The notes below the pieces were generated by a model, which was given only the letters and a program-made list of their open reading frames with translations, ran no database searches and was not told the DNA's origin. A program made the translations under genes and the position numbers. From positions 1 to 5,507 of the forward strand of contig NZ_CALDKF010000024.1 of assembly GCF_937898925.1 (NCBI RefSeq): a stretch of 5,507 bases of DNA. Reading direction: 5' to 3'. The DNA comes from an uncultured Methanobrevibacter sp. GTDB lineage: Archaea > Methanobacteriota > Methanobacteria > Methanobacteriales > Methanobacteriaceae. This document shows, one piece after another, positions 1-5,507 of the stretch. Each line of letters starts with the position of its first letter. Position 1 is the first letter of the stretch.

Positions 1-5
1 TTTAA

Positions 6-2267
6 CTATTCTTCTTCCTCTTTATCCTTCTGACGCTTATAACCAACAAGCAACAATAACAATGCAACAATGCAAATTAGTCCTAATTGGAGATAATCTG
101 AAGACTTGCTAACTACATTGTCATGCTCATCAATCTCATAGGCATTAGGGTTAGCTGCACTGCTTCCACTATCACTAGGACTAGCGGCACTAATGCTTGG
201 AGAAGCATCTCCACCAACACCAGGAGCAGCATCATGATCAGAACCTAAAACAGCATCACTGTTAGAATCTGTTCCATTTCCTGAAACATCACCATCACTG
301 CTGCTATGGCTTTGGCCACGGGCATTTCCGCTTCCACTATGAGAAGTACCATTTCCAACAGCACCACTGAAACCGGTACCATTAGAAGAAGGATTCAAAA
401 TCCTATTCAACCAAGCAAAATCACCAGTCCCACGACCAGAACCCTCACGGACATAATCCTTCAACCAGTCAGGATAATAATCTTCGCTCATTGTGTTTTT
501 AGGATTTCCATTGGTGTTGTTTTTTACAATAGTACCTATCGGACGGCTAACTTGATTATTGGTGCTAGCACCCGTATGATTAGAAGTAGTATGAGTGTTT
601 AAAATATTATTAGAAACTGTTGAATTATAAGTAGTGGAGTCCTTGACATCACCAATTAATTTAACACCGTAATTACCATTGGTAGTAATATTATTATACT
701 GAATATTATATGTATGATTTCCACCAGTATTTTGAACATAACTAATGCCATAAACAGAATTCTTAATAGAATTGCCTAAATCATTTACAATAATCGTATT
801 ATTCAAAATATTATCACCAGTATCCTGAACCTCAATACCAGTAACTAAGGCATAAGGAGCATAACCATCAACCGTTGCATCACCAGTCACATTAATAAAA
901 TTACTAATAATATCAATAAAAGTATCCCCATAGAAATTCTGAGAATAAATCCCACAATTAGGGCCATGATTAAAAGTAGTCAAATTGTTAAAAGCAATCT
1001 TAACATGATCAACAGGCCCATTAATTTGAATTGGATAAGCTGTGCTCTGGCAAGTCTTACCTCCGTTAGTAAATACTGAAATATTATTTTTTATAACAGT
1101 AACATTATTAAGGTTATATAAATCCAAAGCATAAAGGTAGTTATCCTGACCTACTTTGGTAATAAAATCCTCGCTACGAATAACATTATTCTCAATCATA
1201 GAATGACTGCAACCATATAAAATAACAGTATCTAATGTAGGATAATTAAAACTTCTATAATTAACCAATGTATGGATATAATTATTGGACAAAGTCAAAT
1301 TCTCAGAGCAATCTGCTGCAAAAGCAGCAACAGTATCTGTGCTCACTTTACCATAAGACCCAACAAAAGTCCATAGAATATATTTTATTGGGAGCTCACA
1401 ATAAATATTATTGCCAGAAACCAAACTATCATGAGTATTTCGTAAAAAAACACCATAATTATAATCATTATCTCCTAAACCATGACCATAAAAGTTGATA
1501 GTATTATTAATAATATTCAAACCAACAAAATCATCATCATGACCGTCAGAATAAATGCCGAAAGCTGTAACATTTTCAGGAGTAGTGTAATTTAAAGTGC
1601 AGTTATAAATAGTAACATTATCCGCATGAACAAAAATGCCTGCATATTCATTATCTTCGAATTCCTTGTCCAAGACCATTTTAATGTTAGACAACACAAT
1701 GCCAGTAGCGCCTAAATCGAAAACTGTATTGTAGAAGAGAGAATCCTTTGCAGTGACATGAGTATTATCGGAAGAGAACTTGATTACACCAAAATTGTCA
1801 AAATTGCCTCCGAAAATCAGAGTGCTGTTGCCATACTCTGATTTCAACACATTGTCTGCAAAGAACTCATTGAAATTCCCACTGTCTATATAGTAAGTGC
1901 CTTTACCTAAAGGCCCATTGGAAACGTTGCTTGAAGCCTTTAAAGACTTATTGGAAGAAGAACCAGAATACACAACATCATCATTGTCTTCAACAGAAAC
2001 CTCATCCCAACTGGAGATAGGGTCATCTGTGCTTCCAGAAGCTAGATTGGATGATGATGAAATGCTATCGCTGCCACCACCTACAGAAGAGACATAAGAT
2101 GAATCCTCCACTGCATAAACAGTACTTGACTCAATGTCATCAAGTGAAAGAGAGCCAATCCCATTTGCCAATGAAAGAGAATCGCTATCGGCTGCATAAA
2201 CGGAAGAGACAGAGACCAATAGGATCATGACCATTGAAAACAATAGCATATGTTTAATCTTTTGCAT
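6..2267 (-). CDS. Membrane-anchored adhesin-like protein with parallel beta-helix (complete, 753 aa)
   Basis: This is a complete secreted surface protein, ATG to TAG. Residues 1-25 form a Sec signal peptide: basic MQKIKH, hydrophobic core, likely cleavage after VYA (A25). Residues 26-118 are Ser/Asp-rich and low complexity. Residues about 120-590 are Asn-rich with recurring turns such as INNTI, SGNNI, ENNVI, KNNIS and FNNLT, which is the right-handed parallel beta-helix pattern (Beta_helix/NosD-like families). Residues about 605-722 are a Ser/Gly/Asn/Asp-rich stalk. Residues 726-743 are a membrane helix, followed by the charged tail KRQKDKEEEE. More than twenty N-x-S/T sequons suggest glycosylation. 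No enzymatic motif is visible. I see no PGF-type archaeosortase motif, so the helix probably stays as the anchor. The start is supported by the signal peptide and an upstream G-rich site. The gene has its own promoter, so it need not be co-transcribed with the upstream ALP. The adhesin role is the customary inference for this family; ligand unknown. Confidence 0.9.
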   Translation of the reverse strand: MQKIKHMLLFSMVMILLVSVSSVYAADSDSLSLANGIGSLSLDDIESSTVYAVEDSSYVSSVGGGSDSISSSSNLASGSTDDPISSWDEVSVEDNDDVVYSGSSSNKSLKASSNVSNGPLGKGTYYIDSGNFNEFFADNVLKSEYGNSTLIFGGNFDNFGVIKFSSDNTHVTAKDSLFYNTVFDLGATGIVLSNIKMVLDKEFEDNEYAGIFVHADNVTIYNCTLNYTTPENVTAFGIYSDGHDDDFVGLNIINNTINFYGHGLGDNDYNYGVFLRNTHDSLVSGNNIYCELPIKYILWTFVGSYGKVSTDTVAAFAADCSENLTLSNNYIHTLVNYRSFNYPTLDTVILYGCSHSMIENNVIRSEDFITKVGQDNYLYALDLYNLNNVTVIKNNISVFTNGGKTCQSTAYPIQINGPVDHVKIAFNNLTTFNHGPNCGIYSQNFYGDTFIDIISNFINVTGDATVDGYAPYALVTGIEVQDTGDNILNNTIIVNDLGNSIKNSVYGISYVQNTGGNHTYNIQYNNITTNGNYGVKLIGDVKDSTTYNSTVSNNILNTHTTSNHTGASTNNQVSRPIGTIVKNNTNGNPKNTMSEDYYPDWLKDYVREGSGRGTGDFAWLNRILNPSSNGTGFSGAVGNGTSHSGSGNARGQSHSSSDGDVSGNGTDSNSDAVLGSDHDAAPGVGGDASPSISAASPSDSGSSAANPNAYEIDEHDNVVSKSSDYLQLGLICIVALLLLLVGYKRQKDKEEEE

Positions 2268-2274
2268 ATTTCAG

Positions 2275-2281
2275 TTCCCTT
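2275..2281 (-). promoter_or_regulatory. Probable ribosome-binding site of the 753-aa protein
   Basis: On the minus strand AAGGGAA lies nine bases after its last G before the ATG at 2267. It is a weak match to an archaeal Shine-Dalgarno (GGAGG/GGTGA), but it is the only G-rich stretch near the start and its spacing fits. It supports the start that also gives the signal peptide. A run of eight A (minus strand, 2283-2290) lies immediately upstream. Confidence 0.5.
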
Positions 2282-2330
2282 ATTTTTTTTGATATTCTTT
2301 CAACCACCAGATTACATTTTAAAACATAAG

Positions 2331-2344
2331 TTTTTATAGTTTAA
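2331..2344 (-). promoter_or_regulatory. Archaeal TATA box with BRE for the 753-aa protein
   Basis: The minus strand reads TTAAAC-TATAAAAA, a good archaeal TATA element with an A-rich TFB-recognition sequence just upstream. Placing the transcription start about 25 bases downstream puts it near 2309, giving an untranslated leader of about 40 bases with the G-rich site properly placed. The transcription start is an inference from spacing. Confidence 0.55.
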
Positions 2345-2385
2345 TTTACAAGAAAAATTTTTTCCTTTATAATCATAAAAAATTA

Positions 2386-2457
2386 AAATAAATTTCCATT
2401 GGAAAATTTATTTGTTATTCCAATCCAAAATAATCATTGGAATAAGAAATAAATCCC
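2386..2457. repeat. Palindromic repeat unit A
   Basis: Arms ATTTATTTGTTATTCCAAT (2406-2424) and ATTGGAATAAGAAATAAAT (2436-2454) pair over 19 positions with one mismatch around an 11-base loop. The left arm can instead pair with AAATAAATTTCC at 2386-2397 against 2401-2413 (one bulge, 3-base loop), so two hairpins are mutually exclusive. The unit ends in AAATAAATCCC. A second copy of the same design lies at 2632-2704. The unit is about 40 bases upstream of the TATA box of the 753-aa gene. Confidence 0.75.
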
Positions 2458-2459
2458 TT

Positions 2460-2556
2460 GAGAAAAAGATGAAATAAAGAAAGGATAAAAAAAGAATAAA
2501 AGCCTACTTATTCCCCTTTTTTATTTTTCTTTATTTTTTGGATATTTTCTCTCCTT
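2460..2556. repeat. Long imperfect purine/pyrimidine palindrome
   Basis: The left part (2460-2500) is almost purely purine plus a few T on the plus strand, and the right part (2508-2556) is its pyrimidine mirror. The core arms 2472-2499 and 2508-2536 share AAATAAAGAAA, an A-rich run and GAATAA on complementary strands, with small gaps, around a loop of about eight bases (2500-2507). Outer GAGAAAA (2460-2466) and TTTTCTC (2545-2551) can pair too. On the minus strand the 3' side is a T-rich tract of about 40 bases, so it could act as a transcription terminator. It sits between palindromic units A and B. Confidence 0.6.
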
Positions 2557-2631
2557 TTTGGAAAACTATTTCTTTCGATATGAAATTTAAATGAGGCTTT
2601 AAACTATTTTTGAAACTAAACAAAAACTTTT

Positions 2632-2704
2632 AAATAAATTCTCCCAAATCTTAAAAGAATTTATTTATTATTCCAATCATTGGATTAGAATAAGAAATAA
2701 ATCC
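2632..2704. repeat. Palindromic repeat unit B
   Basis: Arms ATTTATTTATTATTCCAATC (2659-2678) and GATTAGAATAAGAAATAAAT (2683-2702) pair over 20 positions with two mismatches around a 4-base loop. As in unit A, the left arm can instead pair with an upstream element: AAATAAATTCT (2632-2642) against AGAATTTATTT (2656-2666), a perfect 11-base match. The left arms of units A and B agree at 18 of 19 positions, and the right arms share GAATAAGAAATAAATCC. The two units are therefore copies of one element about 250 bases apart. Confidence 0.75.
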
Positions 2705-2750
2705 TTATAAAACTTAATTCGCCCTTTTAGAAAATATAAAGGAATTAATA

Positions 2751-2773
2751 GGTCTAAAAAATGTATTTAGACC
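2751..2773 (-). terminator. Hairpin after the stop codon of the Ig-domain adhesin-like protein
   Basis: GGTCTAAA (2751-2758) and TTTAGACC (2766-2773) form a perfect 8-base stem with a 7-base loop, starting 20 bases past the stop codon on the minus strand. It is followed by a T-rich stretch. Position and structure fit termination or 3'-end protection of the upstream gene's mRNA. Archaeal termination depends mainly on oligo-U rather than hairpins, so the exact role is uncertain. Confidence 0.5.
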
Positions 2774-2793
2774 CATTAAATAATAAAACAATT

Positions 2794-5507
2794 TTATTTG
2801 ACAGTTATTTTTGCTTTTTTGCTGATTGCCTTGTAAGTGTTGTCTCCTGCGAACTTGGCAACAGCAGTGTACTTGCCCTTCTTGGTGAGCTTGACTTTCA
2901 CGGTTGCAATACCCTTTGCATTGGTCTTTGCAGTGTAGGTCTTCTTGTTGACTGTGAAGGTAATCTTCTTGCCCTTGATTGCTTTTCCTTTAGCATCCTT
3001 AAGGGTGAAGGTGACCTTTTTGGTCTTTGCTTTGACCTTGAAGGTCTTTTTAGCGAAAGTAGCCTTTGTTGCTTGCTTGTTGACAGTGACCTTTACAGCC
3101 TTCATGGAAGCCTTGTAGTCATTGTCACCGAGGAATGACAAGGTGTAGTAGTATGTACCTGCATTAGCATAGTTGACGTTCACTTTGGCAACGCCGTTCT
3201 TGTCAGTTGTGACAGTTGATGTCTTGCCGTTAACAGTCACTTGAACAGCCTTGCTTGCAAGGACCTTGCCGCTAGCATCCTTTAAGGTAATGGACAATGT
3301 CTTAGCGACCTTAGCGGTAGTGGTTATGTCGCTTGCAGTAATTGAAGTAGCAGTCTGGTTAATATAAACAGGAACTTCTACAGGGACTTCAACAGTTATG
3401 TTGTTTACTATGATGTAAGTGCTTAAGGAAGCGGATGATTCCTTATAGTTAGCATTTCCTTCAAAAGCAGCGCTGAAAGTAACTTTACCGGATAAGTCAC
3501 TGATGTTTAGGGTAGCCACACCGTTTTCCATTTGGCAAGGAATGCTTTCTTCATTTACAAGAACATTGATCCCATCTACATCAGCAATAGGGTTCCCTTC
3601 CATATCTGTTAAAGAGATCACAAGGTTATCTCCATCTACATCCATAGTTAACTTAGAGCCAGCCCTAGATTGAGTAGAGTTTACATAAAAAGCACCACCA
3701 ATAGGAATAACATCAGTACTTACTTCAAAATCATAATTACAATCTTCAATACTGATTAAATTTTCCATATCACTGATGTATTTTGCAACACCGTTAAATG
3801 TGCATCCTTCAAAAGTACAAGCATCGAATTTTACAGCTCCTTCATATTCTGAATTAGTGTAGACTAAAGAATCTGCTTCGATATTTCTAAAAGTACAATT
3901 TTTAAACTCTACATTTTCATATTTGTGAATGTCAATTACATTATTATAATTTTCAAAAATACAGTCTTCAAAGACAGTCAAATCATAACCATAATCAGCA
4001 GGGTTATGATCAAAATTATTTTCAGAAATGTCCCCGATTATTATTGCATCGGGTCTGAAAGTACAATTTTTAAAAAATCTTTTACCTACACCATAATCTG
4101 TATTTAGTTTTAAAGTACTTTCAAAAGTTATATTTATATAAGTGTGAATAGTGCCATCAGCAGTCTGCTCTGGCCAATTTAACTGTGAGAATATAGTGTC
4201 ATCTTGACCAATTATAGTGTAACTTTTTTGATTACTGCCTAAAAAGTTAGAATAAGTACCTGAAGCAACATATATCACTCCTCCATTAGCAATATTACTC
4301 AATGCATCACTATAAGCCCAAATTCCACCATAAGCATTTTCCCAGTCAGCACCTGAAACTATTTGTTCATCATCTTCATCCACAGTATCCTCCCTACTAA
4401 TATTTATATAAAGTTCAGTAGGATCTCCATCGTCATTTAACCTAATATTTCCAATAGAAGACTTTAAAATAGGTTTTACTTGATTACTAGGAGAAGCTGG
4501 CACTCCATTGTAAATGTTACCAGTTCCATTGAAAATCACTGATTGTACACTATTAATGAAGGTATTATAATCGAATATATAATCATTTCCTGAAATAGTA
4601 ACAGTATCTCCGCTTCCAGTATGATTTATATAAATATTATTACATAGTTTCACATTTGCACTTTCATTTGAGATATAATGTGTACAGTTTTCACAATTAG
4701 GGCAATCTGGACAAGTACAATTCCAACAATTACAATAATCTATTGTTTCTGTAATGGCAGAAATTGCTTGACCGTTTGAAGCGCTGTTGTTAGTGAAATT
4801 AGAATGACATACAGTTAAGTATCCTAAATTCATAGCACGAATTGCACCGCCAGCACCATTGAGAACATTATTATTGATAAATTTGGATGAGCATACGGTG
4901 ATATTGTAAATTGATCCATAACTGTATCCACAAATAGCTCCACCATTGTTAGTAGCGGTATTTCCTGTGAATGTGGAGTTTATTACTTCAAGTTTACTGT
5001 AAGAGAATAATGCTCCTCCATTTGTACCTGCTACATTGTTAGTAAAATTAGAGCCAACTATACGGCTATAAGCATTAGAATGAGTATGAATTGCCCCAGC
5101 CCATTGATATGCACTATTATTTATGAAAGTAGAATCAGTTACATTCATTATACCACAGTTATTAATAGCACCTGGCTCATATCTACCATAATTATCCTCA
5201 AATCTACAATTTTTAACATCCATAAATACTGAATTATAAGTTTTATGGTTTGTTATTACACCAAAACTATCATTACAATTAGTGAAATTACATCCAGTAA
5301 TAGTCATCCACCCTCCATTATTCCAAATAACAGAAGATTGGTAAGCATAAGTATGAACATTGTCAAAACTACAATTAATAAACCTATTAGTTCCAGTAGT
5401 AGCTAATTTAAGAAGGATGCTTGCATTTATATTTCTAAAAGTAACATTTGTAAAGGTAATGTCTAAACTACCTGTGCTTTGGAAAGGAATTTGGCTTGAA
5501 CTTCCCC
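2794..5507 (-). CDS. Giant adhesin-like protein, beta-helix plus three Ig-like domains (5'-partial)
   Basis: The frame stays open to the window edge, so the start and signal peptide lie outside; 903 residues are visible (residue 1 = 5503-5505), ending at TAA. The ATG at 5307 is internal. Visible residues 1-335 are a beta-helix, with six Pmp-like F-x-x-N...GA[IL] repeats at about 102-248 and a cysteine cluster at 258-274. An acidic linker (DTVDEDDEQ, about 373-381) precedes a second beta-helix (about 387-606) that opens with a W..A...DAL..I..GG.IYVASGTY cap. Three Ig-like domains follow (617-703, 717-809, 810-903), with hinge VEVPVEVPVY between the first two. The last contains 30 Lys, no Arg and 2 Asp in 94 residues, and the protein ends at ITVK with no membrane helix. 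Many N-x-S/T sequons suggest glycosylation. The architecture matches Methanobrevibacter adhesin-like proteins. Display on the pseudomurein wall, held by the basic C-terminal domain, is an inference. Ligand unknown. Confidence 0.9.
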   Translation of the reverse strand, partial: GSSSQIPFQSTGSLDITFTNVTFRNINASILLKLATTGTNRFINCSFDNVHTYAYQSSVIWNNGGWMTITGCNFTNCNDSFGVITNHKTYNSVFMDVKNCRFEDNYGRYEPGAINNCGIMNVTDSTFINNSAYQWAGAIHTHSNAYSRIVGSNFTNNVAGTNGGALFSYSKLEVINSTFTGNTATNNGGAICGYSYGSIYNITVCSSKFINNNVLNGAGGAIRAMNLGYLTVCHSNFTNNSASNGQAISAITETIDYCNCWNCTCPDCPNCENCTHYISNESANVKLCNNIYINHTGSGDTVTISGNDYIFDYNTFINSVQSVIFNGTGNIYNGVPASPSNQVKPILKSSIGNIRLNDDGDPTELYINISREDTVDEDDEQIVSGADWENAYGGIWAYSDALSNIANGGVIYVASGTYSNFLGSNQKSYTIIGQDDTIFSQLNWPEQTADGTIHTYINITFESTLKLNTDYGVGKRFFKNCTFRPDAIIIGDISENNFDHNPADYGYDLTVFEDCIFENYNNVIDIHKYENVEFKNCTFRNIEADSLVYTNSEYEGAVKFDACTFEGCTFNGVAKYISDMENLISIEDCNYDFEVSTDVIPIGGAFYVNSTQSRAGSKLTMDVDGDNLVISLTDMEGNPIADVDGINVLVNEESIPCQMENGVATLNISDLSGKVTFSAAFEGNANYKESSASLSTYIIVNNITVEVPVEVPVYINQTATSITASDITTTAKVAKTLSITLKDASGKVLASKAVQVTVNGKTSTVTTDKNGVAKVNVNYANAGTYYYTLSFLGDNDYKASMKAVKVTVNKQATKATFAKKTFKVKAKTKKVTFTLKDAKGKAIKGKKITFTVNKKTYTAKTNAKGIATVKVKLTKKGKYTAVAKFAGDNTYKAISKKAKITVK
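2797..3357 (-). repeat. Tandem Ig-like (Big-type) domains 2 and 3
   Basis: Two consecutive domains of 93-94 residues share the same skeleton: KDA.GK....K...TVN.KT....T...G.A.V.V.....G.Y.....F.GDN.YKA...K..K.TV.K. GDNDYKA in one corresponds to GDNTYKA in the other. The pattern fits bacterial-type Ig-like folds common in cell-surface proteins. They probably arose by duplication. The last copy has become much richer in lysine. The more diverged first Ig-like domain (3397-3657) lies just before them in the protein and keeps the F.GN.NYK signature. Confidence 0.8.
4684..4734 (-). other. Seven-cysteine cluster within the adhesin-like protein
   Basis: CNCWNCTCPDCPNCENC holds seven cysteines in 17 residues, spaced C-x-C-xx-C-x-C-xx-C-xx-C-xx-C. 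It follows directly on the last Pmp-like repeat and precedes the remaining beta-helix turns. The spacing resembles small metal-binding or disulfide-knotted loops but matches no family I recognise. Outside the cell it could bind metal or form disulfides; this is inference. Confidence 0.7.
4762..5205 (-). repeat. Six Pmp-like F-x-x-N...GA[IL] repeats
   Basis: Six repeats each carry F-x-x-N followed about ten residues later by a GA[IL] or similar turn: RFEDN..PGAI, TFINN..AGAI, NFTNN..GGAL, TFTGN..GGAI, KFINN..GGAI and NFTNN..GQAI. The phenylalanines are at visible residues 102, 127, 154, 179, 209 and 237, so spacing is 25-30 residues, about one or two beta-helix coils. The pair of motifs is the hallmark of chlamydial polymorphic membrane protein repeats (Chlam_PMP), which also occur in some archaeal adhesin-like proteins. 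Confidence 0.7.

Larger units (their letters stand above)
2268..2793. other. 526-base intergenic region rich in inverted repeats
   Basis: This stretch holds no convincing gene on either strand; open frames here are short. From the upstream gene (high coordinates) downward it contains a hairpin just after the stop codon, palindromic unit B, a long imperfect palindrome, palindromic unit A, the TATA box and the ribosome-binding site. The base composition is extremely AT-rich, so short chance palindromes are expected; only the longer or duplicated ones are listed separately. A second TATA-like element (TTTAAAAG, minus strand, 2627-2634) could drive a short transcript, but nothing else supports one. 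Confidence 0.8.

Noticed and set aside
1444..1450. Seven-base A run inside the 753-aa gene as a phase-variation tract
   Set aside because: Runs of this length are expected by chance in such AT-rich DNA. The frame is intact and there is no sign of variants.
306..2097. Three other plus-strand open frames inside the 753-aa gene
   Set aside because: They are 66-98 codons with low-complexity products opposite a well-supported coding sequence, and have no start signals.
2386..2704. CRISPR array
   Set aside because: There are only two copies of the repeat, they are imperfect, and they are separated by about 250 bases of low-complexity sequence rather than short unique spacers.
2761..3138. 125-codon open frame on the plus strand
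   Set aside because: It lies opposite the Lys-rich Ig domains, where AAG/AAA codons read backwards give CTT/TTT. Its Leu/Cys-rich product is a shadow with no supporting promoter or ribosome-binding site.
4684..4734. Ferredoxin-type 4Fe-4S binding motif
   Set aside because: CPDCPNCENC gives C-xx-C-xx-C-xx-C, but the later C-xxx-CP of ferredoxins is missing and the protein is extracellular, so no iron-sulfur role is claimed.
5305..5307. ATG as start of the large adhesin-like protein
   Set aside because: Sixty-six further in-frame codons without a stop extend to the window edge and show the same beta-helix motifs (FINCSF, FTNVTF). No signal peptide follows this ATG.

Overview
The window is AT-rich DNA carrying two large surface-protein genes, both on the minus strand, separated by a 526-base intergenic region. 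It looks like a host-associated Methanobacteriales archaeon, most likely Methanobrevibacter. Three things point there: secreted Asn-rich parallel beta-helix proteins, a lysine-rich C-terminal Ig-like repeat typical of Methanobrevibacter 'adhesin-like proteins' (ALPs), and an archaeal TATA-type promoter. The genus is inferred from remembered family character, not from a database search.

Layout, in minus-strand transcription order (high to low coordinates). (1) 5507-2794 is the 3' part (903 visible residues) of a giant ALP whose start lies beyond the window. It has a beta-helix with Pmp-like repeats, a seven-cysteine knot, a second beta-helix and three Ig-like domains, the last about 32% lysine, with no membrane anchor. 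(2) 2793-2268 is intergenic: a hairpin just after the stop codon, two copies of a palindromic repeat unit flanking a long purine/pyrimidine palindrome, then a TATA box and a G-rich ribosome-binding site. (3) 2267-6 is a complete 753-residue ALP with signal peptide, Ser/Asp-rich N-terminus, beta-helix, Ser/Gly-rich stalk and a C-terminal membrane helix with a short charged tail.

Both proteins should sit outside the cytoplasmic membrane and present a long beta-helix to the surroundings, but they appear to attach differently: a C-terminal membrane anchor in one, a strongly basic terminal Ig domain, possibly wall-binding, in the other. Adhesion to host, plant fibre or partner microbes is the usual proposal for ALPs but cannot be shown from sequence.

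The points most worth a second look are the sharp change in base composition and synonymous codon use at the beta-helix/Ig boundary, the cysteine cluster, and the duplicated palindromes with alternative pairings. I see no CRISPR array, tRNA, rRNA, transposase or convincing extra small gene. I did not find a clearly new system; this is an ALP locus with some unusual details.
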